From: Linyphia triangularis
Lineage: Eukaryota; Arthropoda; Arachnida; Araneae; Linyphiidae
Assembly: GCA_963978545.1 (NCBI GenBank)
Contig: OZ021723.1
Coordinates: 47,502,069 to 47,566,068, forward strand
Direction of reading: 5' to 3'
Length of the DNA: 64,000 nt
The notes beneath the pieces are model-generated. The model had not been told where the DNA came from and did no database searches. It worked only from the letters and a program-made list of their open reading frames with translations. Positions 25,206-36,345 of the stretch are shown here, one piece after another; positions within the stretch are counted from its first letter, which is position 1, and each line of letters opens with the position of its first letter. Position numbers and translations under genes: made by a program.

Positions 25206-28200
25206 TAAATATTAAATCAGTAAGTTGATTTTTAAATTATTGATAGAAAAAATATACTTTTAGTTGGAAATATATAATTTATAACTATTATTTATAACAG
25301 TGTCTTTTTTGATGGATATTAAATATCTGAAATTGATTCTAGTTTTATCAAAAAACTTCTTGAATTCAGTTGGAGAAACGCAATAAAAAAGAGAAAACAC
25401 GTTTAACGAAACATGACTGCGAAAGGAAATTTATTTCTCTCCCTAGAAAAGAATCGGCTAATAAAATATTTCACTCTTCTTGTAATCAGATAGTTTTAAA
25501 TCTCGTAAAATTCCGGATCTGAAGAGTTGACGGAAATGTTTCTTTGTCAGAAAAGAAATGGAAATTCTCAGTCCTATATACTCTAATAGAATTCGAAGAG
25601 AACTTATTACGGAAATGTCTAGAAATTCGAACCAATGAGCTTAGAACGTTCACAGTTGGAACATAATTCTTTTTCGCTAAGTGCATACTATATTTTTGCC
25701 CTGTTTCTAGTATAATAGTGTCAGGAACTGGTGCGGTAATTTTATTCAAGACTATCTGAAGTTCTTGGAAATGCTCAAATAGCTTTGGTCCTGCATTGTC
25801 CGCTACAACCCGGTTTAAATTGGTTCTGTAGATCTCAAGTTGATATCATATCCCTTTTCACTTCTTTATCTCACTTAAAGTACGATAAACGGAAATAAAA
25901 TTGTGTTTCCGATTATTTGGATTGCTCAAGTTACTTATAGAAACTAAATCCCAGTTCAAATTAGTTTAGTAGATCTCGAGTTATTATCAAACCCCTTTAG
26001 AAGGATGAAAAGAAAAATGGGGTGGTTTTTAAAATTTTCCTCATACACTTTCCTGCCCCTTATTTTGAAGATCAAGTGTACCAAATTTCATCAAAATTGG
26101 AACAAAACCTCATAGATTTTCATTAAAGATCTTCAAAAAATACACCCACACTCACCCAAGGACTTTTTTCTCCATATATAAAAAAGATAATGCATACTAG
26201 TATTATTATAAAGAAATTAGTTATTAGTTCATAATTTCTTTCGGTATTTAAATTAAGAGAACTATATGAAAAATAATTACTTTAATCATACATTTAAAAA
26301 AAAAAATCTATATGACCATTGCATTAATAAAGAAGAAAGGTTATTGTAAAATAGAATTCCATGACTTTTCTCTTGATTGTTTAGTACAGGTCCGAAAATT
26401 AGCAGAGTTTGAGTCAGACAGCATTAGTTGAGTTAGTTAAATGTTCATACTCATTATTATTGTTGTTGAGCCTATTTTAAAATACAATTATTATTAATGC
26501 AAACTTCAATATTTAATTGAAAAAGGGAACAACGAGGAAAATATTCATAAAAGCTTAAAAAAAATACTTTAAAACATAGAAAAATAAGAGAAAATAAGAT
26601 AAAGAAAGAATTTAAGAGAAATATGAGAACATGGTTTCCTGTTTTTATGTCATATATAAAATATAAACAATTCTACTTTTCTATAAGCCAAACTAAACTT
26701 CAATTTTTATCAATCAACGATATAAGGTTTTTAAAAACGAAATATTTCCGAGTAATCTTATGAAACTATATAGGTAGATTTATCTTTATTTCTGAATGTA
26801 ATATAGAAGCTTTCTCTTCCATTTTCTTTTCTGGTGGCGAAGCGTTCCTGGATTTTCGCGATGACACATATAACCATAAATAACATCACATCATGACAGA
26901 AGTTCGAGGATTTGATTGATTACAGCAAAAGACCTCAAGAAGATTCCTTTAGTTTTGTTTTGTCTATAACAAATTATTTTCTTCTTTGTGGTAGCAGAGA
27001 AGATAGAAGATTTTTTTTTTAAATTGAAACTTTAGAATAGTATATTATACAAAAATGAGGTATTGTAATGATTAAAAGAATACCTTTTATCGTTTATTGA
27101 TAGTCTTTATTATTTTACAAGTTTTTTCAAGTATTAAGAAGCTCATAAAATTTAGTACAACAACTTGTACACTTATTTCAAATACATCTAATGATTTTGA
27201 GGGCTTTAATATGTTCGCTAATGGTTTATTTTTTTATTAGATTACCACAGTTAAGTTGGTTATATATAGAGAGAGATAATAATATTAAATTATTATCATC
27301 GATGACTGGTTGCCTTTGTGAAAGTATTTAATTAAAAATCCATAGTCGCAGTTTTGTAATATATTCACATAATCTCGGAACTGTCGAGTTAACTAAGGAA
27401 TTAAGAATAGTTTGTATAAATTTCATTCAGTACTGAGATCTAGATTGTTTTATGAGACTAAAAACTAATAAGCTATGTATTTTGCAGTCAGAAATATTTC
27501 TCCAAATTCCATATAAGTTAGTTTGAAACATAGAGCATTACGAATTATTTTCTTTAAATTATTTTTATTCTTTACCTCTTGTTTCAATGACAAAGCTTTG
27601 TAAGTTTGTCATAATATAACATAAGTTACGGCTGAAAAACATAGAAATGTTACTCCTAAGGACTCAGTCCATAGCACAAAATAAAACAAAAATTCTTGTA
27701 ACCAAAAACGCTCTTTATGTCAATCTCTGAAACTCTAGGGAACACTATTTGAGAAGAGTGAAGGCTTTACTACTTTTTTCTCCACCCTTGATCAGTTTAC
27801 AAAGCAAATGGATTTCCTTTTTCTGCAGAAGATATGAATCGTCCGCAAATGATAAGGTTTGGGATGACAACATTTTTTCCCTTCATCGATTCTTTTGTTT
27901 CTTTTTACTGATCATTGGATTACCTTCAGCATCTTTTGATTCCTCCAGGGATGTTGTGGGCTTGTTTCAGCTGCATAAAGAGGAGTTACAATGTGTTTGC
28001 ATCATGGATAAACCACATGGATATTCAGCCGAAATCGGTTAGGTTGGGAAGTTTGTAAAAGGTTGGGGTAAAGGGGAAGGGGGGGGGGAGGATTTGTATA
28101 GCATATGAATTCAATACGTGCTATTTTAATCGAAGGCTTTAAATAATTTATTAAAATTTGGTAAATGTTTTACTTATTCCAATTTCATTTCTTTTCTTGA

Positions 28201-29100
28201 AATTTAATACTGTTATTACTTGAGATGGAGTATATGCGACGTCTTTATGATGGCTAAATGAAATTGTTAATAGTTTAGATGGCTAAAAGCCTTATCGTTG
28301 TAGGTCCAACAAAATACACACAGATACACACACTCATAAACACATGCAAAGATTTCTAACTTGATGGGAACTGTGCGCTCATTGCTTTTTAAAAGCATGC
28401 ACCTCAAAGTTATTAGTTGAAAGGGACATACAATGTTTGGGTAGGATGAAAAGGTTTGAATCCACTTTTAAATTGATACCGATATTTCAATCTAACTCGT
28501 TAGACATCGATTCAGATATTTTAAACAGGTTTTTTCATGTGTTTCTTGCAAACTATTTTGGTCTGCTTCTCTTTTCATCTTTCTTGTTGCGCCAGAAATG
28601 CCGGGTTGGAAAAATAAATACGCTGTGACACAATCACGCTAAGATTTTGTGCTGCCTATCTGTTGAATTGGTATTGTACTCAAGGTAAGACTAGATCCTT
28701 CAAATCCCTTATACTAATTTAGTACCCCGGTTATTAGTCAGTTAGTACATATTCAATAATATTTTGCAAATAACATTTTAATTCGATTAAACAAAAATTA
28801 GTGTTATATAAAAAATACTAACATTTAAATTGAATTGATATTGGCCTCATGTATAAAATATAACAATAAATTCAATTTATACAGTAATTGATCATCTTTA
28901 CTTTAGAATATAATTTACAAACGTTGAAATTTGATTCTTTAATAGTAAAAAATGAAATATTTATCAAATTATCACAATCAATTTTCATAAAAGGAGAGGA
29001 TGATAAATAAATCCACTAAAAGGAACTATTAGTTTTGCTCACTAAAACACTTGAAAAACCCGTAAAATAAATGAGATTCAAAAAGTTTTTTACTTTTTAG
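25206..29100. other. Spacer, one internally repeated block, no gene
   Basis: Apart from 25809-26190, I see no element with ends. The frame at 27749-28042 (97 codons) lies in a less AT-rich stretch, but its product matches no family I know. A G-rich run sits at about 28074-28089, and a CA-rich tail-like run (ACACACAGATACACACACTC) at about 28317-28336. Confidence 0.45.
25809..26190 (+). repeat. Two ~142-bp degenerate units followed by repeat-like 3' sequence
   Basis: The block at 25809-25857 (CCGGTTTAAATTGG, then GTAGATCTCAAGTT and ATATCCCTTTT) recurs at about 25951-26000 with substitutions. It is followed by ACCAAATTTCATCAAAATTGG and ACACCCACACTCACCC then GGACTTTTTTCTC, wording typical of dispersed non-coding repeats in arthropod genomes. 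No coding domain remains. Confidence 0.5.
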
Positions 29101-29580
29101 ATTTTTTCATGAAACACATTTAGTTGATAGTAGTTGTTTTCTTTATAACCGAGTATTAAAGTTAAATGGTGCATATCAATTTTATTAACTATTTTTAGTT
29201 TTACTTTTTATAATTTTATTAACTATTTTTAGTTTTACTTTTTATAATTTTATTAACTATTTTTAGTTTTACTTTTTATAATTTTATTAACTATTTTTAG
29301 TTTTACTTTTTATAATTTTATTAACTATTTTTAGTTTTACTTTTTATAATTTTATTAACTATTTTTAGTTTTACTTTTTATAATTTTATTTATACTTTTA
29401 GTTACTTTATCAGTTGAGAATATTACATTTTTTCATGAAACACATTTAAATAATAGTAGTTGTTTACTTTATAACCGAGTATTAAAACTAAATGGTGCAT
29501 ATCAATTTTATTAACTATTTTTAGTTTTACTTTTTATAATTTTATTTATACTTTTAGTTACTTTATCAGTTGAGAATATT
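29101..29580 (+). repeat. Tandem duplication (326 bp + ~154 bp) differing in minisatellite copy number
   Basis: Copy A (29101-29426) and copy B (29427-29580) lie head to tail. Each starts ATTTTTTCATGAAACACATT, carries CTTTATAACCGAGTATTAAA and TAAATGGTGCATATCAATTT, and ends with CTTTATCAGTTGAGAATATT. Copy A contains six units of a 34-bp minisatellite and copy B one. Single-base differences between the flanks show that the duplication is older than the expansion of the array. Confidence 0.9.
29187..29390 (+). repeat. 34-bp minisatellite, 6 identical units
   Basis: Units start at 29187, 29221, 29255, 29289, 29323 and 29357, each with AACTATTTTTAGTTTTACTT followed by TTTATAATTTTATT. I see no differences among the units, which implies recent expansion or homogenisation. 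Confidence 0.95.
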
Positions 29581-30544
29581 TTCGTTAGTTTTGCATTGTT
29601 AGATTTTTTTGTGAAGAAAATTATTATTAAATATGTACCTCGGATAAATTCGTAAAGTATGTCACTTTGATAGTGCTTGTATTGAAATGTATCAGAAAGA
29701 AATTTATCATTGTGTCTTGTTATCTAAAGATATAGCGCATTCTCTTACTCATCTAATTCTAAGGGAACAATTTCAGAAATCATTGAAAGTTTGGTTGGAG
29801 TGGATTTGGGGACAAACTTAGATGGAAAATTTGTCACTTTACATTCAATTTCAAGTCAGATACCCCTAATCCCATTTACATTGAAACCGTGGAAACACTA
29901 TTACAATTGCATTTTAAAGTATTTCTGGCAATATTTCTAATATTATGTAAAGCTACAAATCGTATCAAAGGGGGAGACCTACACTCTAAAATGAAACATG
30001 AATATAGAATTTATAGTTTATATTTAAAGAATTTCAAATAAACTTTAAGTCTATATTTCTAGTATTTACAGTTGACTTTTGGTATAGGAACTTGTCTCGA
30101 AATTTGATGTATCACATGGGTTTGTAGTCCTTGAAGTTGTGTCTGGGAATATTGGTATATGGGCAAATGGACGGACGGAGCCTTTTTAATTATTTCCTCA
30201 CTGCATTAGTATGAAAAAAAAACGAAAATTTTACATGCCACAACATTTATCTAGAACGAGATTTGTATTCAATCTGATATGTTTTGAATATATAATAATT
30301 TTATCAATATTTTTGTCAAATTCTTTATTATTTTATTGTTCTCCTAAATTCTACGACTATCATAAATTTCTACCGTCCTTTCCCTAGGCGTAAAGGCTTT
30401 CTTTTAGCCATCTTTGTACTTTTGTACAGAAACAAGCTTTTTTTTTTAATCCATAGCCTTAAACACATACATTGCGAAATAAATTAAAAAACTCGAACCG
30501 ACATCTCGTTACACAACCTATTTATTTCTTAGAACTGTTGATAT

Positions 30545-30900
30545 TTCCAATTAGGAAAGTCATTACCGACAAACACCAAACTCTCATTACGAGCTCCCCT
30601 CCATCTCTATTTATAATCCCACAGGTAAACCCAACGGGAAAAAAAAGCACCGACACTCACATCTCCATCTTCACTTGTTGGCAGCATAAACAGAACAAAA
30701 CTCCCCCTCAACAACAAAGTATTCTGCGCAAATGAGTTTATTAAGTCAAGGCAAAAGGTATTCATGGCGATAGAGCTCGCAGCCATCTGGCGAGACCTTA
30801 AATGAAATGAAAATAAATTAATCTCTTCTACCAATTTTGCGCGATGTTGAGTCGCAGAGGCATTCTTGTTGTTCGCCGGCGATATAAGCAAGATTTACCG
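30545..30900. other. CpG-richer, evenly composed block
   Basis: Unlike its flanks, this block has a balanced composition and several CpGs (ATGGCGATAGAGCTCGCAG, TTTTGCGCGATG, GTTCGCCGGCGATATAAG) around TAATT-core motifs (AAATAAATTAATCTC). It has no recognisable protein on either strand; the 94-codon minus-strand frame lacks domains. A conserved regulatory element or an untranslated exon are possibilities that only comparison between species could confirm. Confidence 0.25.
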
Positions 30901-32186
30901 GGAGGGACATTAGGAGAAGACAGACTCTAGAAATAATTAGAAATGGCTAATTGAATAAAGCGTTAACAGCAAAGAGGGGGAGAATTACTGGAGATCGATT
31001 GGGAAGCGGGACTTGAACCAGATCGATAGGAAGAAAGGAAAAAATTCTTCCTTATCAAAAGACTGTTGGGAGTATTAAGTCGAGGGCTTTAATTCTCGTT
31101 CGTCCTTTTGTGTTAGTTTGGAGTTACGTTATTTAAGTGCTCGCGCCTTCAATCTCGTGGAAGGTGGAGAATTATTAGTTTTACTTAAATAAGTATTTAA
31201 TTTAGCGTAGGCGGATTTGATGAAATTGATTGTTGCAAGAAACGGGTGCACCTTAAAAAAGAAAAGTTATTTGTGAATGCAAATTTCAAATCTTAGGTAG
31301 AAAAAGCAAATTTCCTTACCCTGACTTATAATTTATTGAAAGAGTGAGTCTTCAGTTTGCATTTGTTAAGGTTCAAGAGGGATGTCTGTGTTAGAATGGT
31401 GTCTGTTGAATTGGGGGAAAAAAATTGGTATAATTTGTACATACAATGTATAATGAAATACTTTTGAAAAATTACTTAATGTAAAACTGCAAACTATCTG
31501 TTTCTTTAAGCACTATTTTTAATTTTTTTTTTTAATAATCGAGTTTGTTGACTAACAAAATAAATTTGTCTAGCAAAACAATTCAAACTTAGAAAAAATA
31601 GCAAGTAATTGTGTGCATGCTTCTTATTCATGTATGTTACTTACAAAATTATGAGTAAAAACTTGATTGAAAAAATAACATGAATTCACAGAAGCAGAGT
31701 GAAAAATGCTGCAAAATGATTTCAAATGTTTGATATGTTAATGCAAATGTAAACGTTTATCACTGACTGTATGCATGTTAAATTATGAGGAAAATTATGA
31801 TAATATTCTTTTTACAACTAAAGTTCAGTCATTTCACCATGCCGTAAAAGTTAACTGATTGAATACTACAGTATTTTATGATTACATAAAGAATATTTTT
31901 TCGCAAAATGTATGGAAAATTAAGCAAAGCATATTTTAGATTTTTATTAAAATATAGAATTTCCAGATTGTTAATTAAAAAAAAAAAAGAAAAAAAAAAA
32001 AAAAAAAAAGCAGCTTAACTTTTTTTTTTTTGCTCAATTCTTAAATGAATTTTTAGCAGGTAGTAATCTACTACTCATTAAAGTGTTTGGAATTTATTAG
32101 ATGCTTTTTAATGATTGTTATAGGCTTAATATATTATTTAAACAAATGCTTATAATATAAAGGACCTAATAAAATAAAGGACCTTA

Positions 32187-32360
32187 CTGTCAAATCCCCT
32201 TAACGCGAAATAGCTTAACATCAAATCCCTTTTAACGTGAAGTAAAAGCAGTTCTCCGTACTTAAAAAACTTAACATTAATTTATTCGTTTAACTTGAAA
32301 TTTGACTAACATGAATAATTTCGACGTTCCCATCGACTTCGCGTTAACAGGGTTTGACTG
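32187..32360. mobile_element. pogo/Tigger-type MITE, 174 bp
   Basis: The inverted ends CTGTCAAATCCCCTTAACGC and GCGTTAACAGGGTTTGACTG lie next to TA dinucleotides (32185-32186 and 32361-32362), the target duplication of Tc1/mariner/pogo transposons. CAGTCAAACC.TGTTAACGCGAA-like termini and internal repeats of TTAAC.TGAA are a known pattern of pogo-like MITEs in animals. It has no coding capacity. The left tip has CTG instead of CAG, so it would probably mobilise poorly. Confidence 0.75.
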
Positions 32361-32999
32361 TAGTAATTTTTTTAACTACTGAAACGTGTATGTTTGATGT
32401 GCAAATAAATAACAGTTTGCCCTATTTTCTTTTTTTATTGTCCAGAGATAGATTAGGGCTATTCTGCCCCGAAATACTATCATCCGAATAAGATTTTGAC
32501 TACTAAGAGTAGTCCTAATGCTAAGGAGGAACAAGGAAAATTTTCACCGCATTTACGTTCTTGAAACGAGGAAAATCCCAGAAAAAAACTAGCCAGGGAA
32601 TAAAAAAAATTGACCGACACAAAACTGCCCATTACAATATTTACCTTTTCTTCTCATTTTTGAAGTCTCATATGTGAGGAATCAGACCAAATACCTTTCG
32701 CACTCAAAATATTAGAGAATATGTAATAAAATTACGTATAAAAACAGAGTTTTTAAAAAATCCTTTACATGCATTGTCAATTTTAATATTCATTAACACA
32801 ACGCCGATATCAAAAACATTTCTATTGGCAAAATGTGCAGCAAACTACGTTTCAAAACTTATTTATTAAAAATAAAAGTGAATTTATGCACGATTACATC
32901 CAAAATATCATTTATTTATCTGGTTAAAGCAATATTAAAAAAAAGAAAGAAATGGCTACTGGAAAGAGTTTCAACAATGATCGTTTCAATGCCATGTTA

Positions 33000-33235
33000 A
33001 CGTGATTGGATGACGGCAAGTTGATTTATTAGTACTATGTAAAAGTGACCACTTAGTGACAGTAACAGCCCCAAAATTTAATAAAATGCCTTGTCATCGA
33101 CATCCAACCTATCTTCCAAGTTTCAGCCCGATTGGATGACGGCAAGGGGGTTGATTAGGGCCCCGCAGATTCATATCCCCTCGACAAACATATATACCTA
33201 CAAAATCGAAGTTTATATAAGGTTTTTTAAAAACG
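33000..33235 (+). repeat. Dispersed repeat, partner at 63180-63370
   Basis: It contains the motif GATTGGATGACGGCAAG twice (about 33006 and 33131). With 63180-63370 it shares, in order, GTGACCACTT, TGCC.T.ATCGACA, CGATTGGAT.A.GGCAAG, GATTA and AAGTTTATA.AAGG. It is non-coding, and the class is unknown. Confidence 0.5.
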
Positions 33236-34818
33236 ACATGTTTTGAGGGGTGTATACCTACGGACAAAAACTTTAAAACAGGTTAATTGTTTGGTCATTC
33301 GTTTTCTTTTGTTCATTTCTAACTCTTATTCATGTTTATATTCTAAAATTTAACAAGCATTTTATACTAAAAAGTTTTAATTAAACTTCAAATTTAAATT
33401 ACATAAAATAATGCATGTCAATATATGGATTCAAAAGAAAATCATAATTGAAGTAACTGCCATTTTTTTATGTGTGCTACAAGTAAATATTTAGAAAAAA
33501 TATGTTCATATATTTAAAGAACACCTTACAGAAAAATATCAATATATTTTCGAATTACATTTTTTATTAGTACTTAAACACATCATTTTATTAAACAAAA
33601 TAAAACTACGATGTTCAAATGGTACATTTAATATTTAAGAATTATATAGGATTTGCTCTTCTTTTGAAAATTAAAGTTTATCATTAAAGGCAAATATATT
33701 ATTATGTCACTACCTTACTTTATAGCCTACTTTAGAAAAACTTATTTTCTTATAATTTGGCTGCTTATACAGTCTTATATTATGCAAGTTTTTTTCACTT
33801 CGTTACCGAAGGAACAACAAGAAATATTTTTTTATTCTCTTTGTTCGTATTTAATATGATTAGTAAGTAAATGTTTTTATCCTTTTTGGTTAAAAAAAAA
33901 GTTTCTTTTTAAAACGTATATTATTTCCTTATCTAACTGAGATTTTTTTATTTTCAGGTAATCTTAGGATATTTTAATAACATCGTTAAATACATACAAG
34001 TTTGGTAAGAGTAACCTTTTTTTATATTTTGTTGAGATTCTTATAATAAGGTTGATTATAAATATCTGTATTAGTATACTTCCATATGATTTCAAAAGCA
34101 TTGTAAATAAATTTTATAAAAACATTTAGCTTTTCTATCCGCATTAGCAAAGACATAGAAAATAAAATGAAGTTTTTTTAGTAGTTAAGTTTTAAAAATA
34201 CATGAATAGTGGTTTTTAATTATAAGGACCTTGCTAGGTAATAGAATTTACAGATATTTTTTTTTTTTGCTCATTTTTAAATTTACGTTTAAAAATATAA
34301 CATTTGAATGAGTTTTAAAAAAACAAAAATGGATAATTTTGGGAGATAGATTGAAGATTTGATTAAGGATATAATTGTTTTTTGTCCCTATTTTCTCTAT
34401 AAAAAAATTTAGTGGGACAAATTACAAGGCATATCTGGGACACTTTTCCCATCTGTTGCTCTCCAACCTAATATTTTATCAGGAAATGCAATTTTCTAGG
34501 AGCGCGGCAGTGTTCCGCCTCTAAGTCTTATGCCAAAGAGGCAAACATGCAAATGTATATTATGTTGACATAGCTTAGGCCCGTTTTCGACCGCTCACAG
34601 CTCAGCTTCTATTATAGTTAGAACCTTAATTTCCCCCCATCATTTTACCCCTGATAAGTAGATGAAAAATAATGACATAATTGTTAACATTGAACAAAGG
34701 AACATGGTAAAAAAAATCCTTTGAAAATCACCAAAGTCTCCGGAATTTTGTTCTTCTTCTGGTTGTGACCAAAACTTTAGCCAGAGCCACAACCAAAACT
34801 ATTTGAGGATTTTACACC

Positions 34819-35090
34819 ATTCTTTTTTTATTATTCCCAGCTTAATTAGAGGAATTGCCTTTTGTATGATTTGATGGATAGTAGGGTCTATACACCCCTC
34901 CCCGGAAACGTTCCCGATACTTGGGAATTTTAGTCAGGTTTACAGCTTAAATTCTTTAATATATTCATGCCAGTATTTTTTATTCATCTCAGATTGATTA
35001 GAGGAAGTGCCTTTTGTTTGAATTAATGTGAAATAGGGACTGTACCCTTCAGAAATGATCCCGGAAGTTGGGAATTTAAGTCTCGGTAAT
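34819..35090 (+). repeat. Degenerate tandem pair, period ~150 bp
   Basis: Unit 1 (34819-34940) and unit 2 (34969-35090) share TTTTTTATT, CTTAATTAGAGGAATTGCCT / GATTGATTAGAGGAAGTGCC, then TTTTGTNTGA, TAGGGNCTNTA.CCC and TTGGGAATTT. Both decay together. I see no reading frame of significance. Confidence 0.6.
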
Positions 35091-35271
35091 GACTGATTAA
35101 AACTGGTCAATGGATTTCGGATATTCACCTTTCGCTCACTTGCAAGAAATGACTTTAATACTTCAAGTTAAACAATCAAAATGGTGTAATTAGAAAAAAA
35201 TAAAAATTACTTACTTTTTAATTAAATTGGATGCTTATCAAAGCTCTGAAAAAACGGCTTTACTAAGAAAA

Positions 35272-35417
35272 TCACTTTAAGTTTAAAATAAAGTTTCCTA
35301 GGTGTCTGGTCGGATTTGAACCAAGCACCATCTCATAAGTAGCCTGATATCTCCATCACTAAGGCTTGCTGAATTTCTAAAAATAATAACAAGTCTTATA
35401 TTTCAAACTTAAAGTGA
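35272..35417 (-). mobile_element. 146-bp MITE with tRNA-like core
   Basis: Inverted ends TCACTTTAAGTTTAAAATA (35272-35290) and its complement at 35399-35417 match at 18 of 19 positions. Between them, the minus strand carries a tRNA-like sequence: an A-box-like TTAGTGATGGAG, about 40 bases of spacing, then a consensus B-box GGTTCAAATCC (about 35308-35318) flanked by pairing arms. Either a DNA-transposon MITE captured a tRNA/SINE head, or a tRNA-like element sits between chance repeats. A longer target duplication is not evident (only AA on both sides). Confidence 0.5.
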
Positions 35418-35899
35418 AAGTTGCTTTTAGACGCATTTTTTTTTAATTCATTCATTCGTATGTAACAGCTGGTAATCCTCAATAAAAGCAAGTAATTAGT
35501 TTTATAAGTTTTACTTACTTTGTATAATTACTTATTTTTTAGTATATAATTGCATGTTTTTGTGCCCAAGTTATAATAGATGTATATTTTTTATTATGAA
35601 ATTGTTTTTCTTGTTGTGGTAAGGTTTTTAAATGAAACGAAAAGGATTTGGATTGCAAACCTAAATCTCTCTACAATATTTAATCATGATATTTATTGTC
35701 ACTCTTAATACAAAGAGTAATTATATACTCAATATATAAGTGTGAATCTAATGGTGTTGTCGATTACGCCATTTTTTCCCCCTTTTCTTTGAGCGACAAT
35801 ATGATTATTCACGCTAAAATATTCATTGTCCGTATCTTACTCATTTAGAATATAACAAACGCAACAAAAAGAATTGATATCTCCAAAAAAAAAATAAAA

Positions 35900-36345
35900 A
35901 AATAACTAGAAGTTGTAAAAAAAGCCCGCCAAGTAAAGCAATCAGTCAAAAAAGTTTTGAAATCTAATGTTTGCCTTCAAGCGGTCTCGTTTAGTTTCTT
36001 TGGCTTACTTGAACACAATGAACTAAATTGGGATTATTAGGGGGAATCCCCATAGGCAATCAGTACTTGGCAGGCTAGAGTATTTATAGAATTAATCTCA
36101 ATTCAGTGCAATGGGTGCAAAGTAGCTGAAGCAAATGAAATGAGATTAATCCGAAATAACTCTAACCTGCCAAGTTCTGATTGCCTATGGGGATTCCCCC
36201 TAATAATCCCAATTTAGTTCATTGTGTTCAAGTAACCCAAAGAAACTAAACGAGAACTCTTGGCGGCCAACATTAGATTTCACAACTTTTTCTTGACTGA
36301 TTGTTTTACTTGACGGACTTTTTTTTGCAACGTCTAGTCGGTTTT
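35900..36345. mobile_element. Foldback element, ~200-bp inverted arms
   Basis: Left arm 35900-36100 and right arm 36141-36345 are near-complete reverse complements around a 40-base loop. Long identical stretches include ACACAATGAACTAAATTGGG followed by ATTATTAGGGGGAATCCCC. Arm tips read ACTAGAAGTTGTAAAAAAA and ACTAGACGTTGCAAAAAAA. High arm identity shows a young or gene-converted palindrome. It has no coding capacity. I could not settle a target duplication, so the ends are accurate to a few bases only. Confidence 0.85.

Noticed and set aside
29187..29390. CRISPR array
   Set aside because: The units are directly adjacent with no unique spacers, in a eukaryotic-type context. It is a minisatellite.
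32198..32350. Repeated TTAAC/GCGAA motifs as an operator array
   Set aside because: They are explained by the pogo-type MITE ends and its internal repeats.
33957..34003. Apparent mini-exon between a TTTTCAG acceptor and a G|GTAAGAG donor
   Set aside because: Only 47 bp of AT-rich sequence. Such signal pairs are expected by chance in this composition, and no flanking exons are recognisable.
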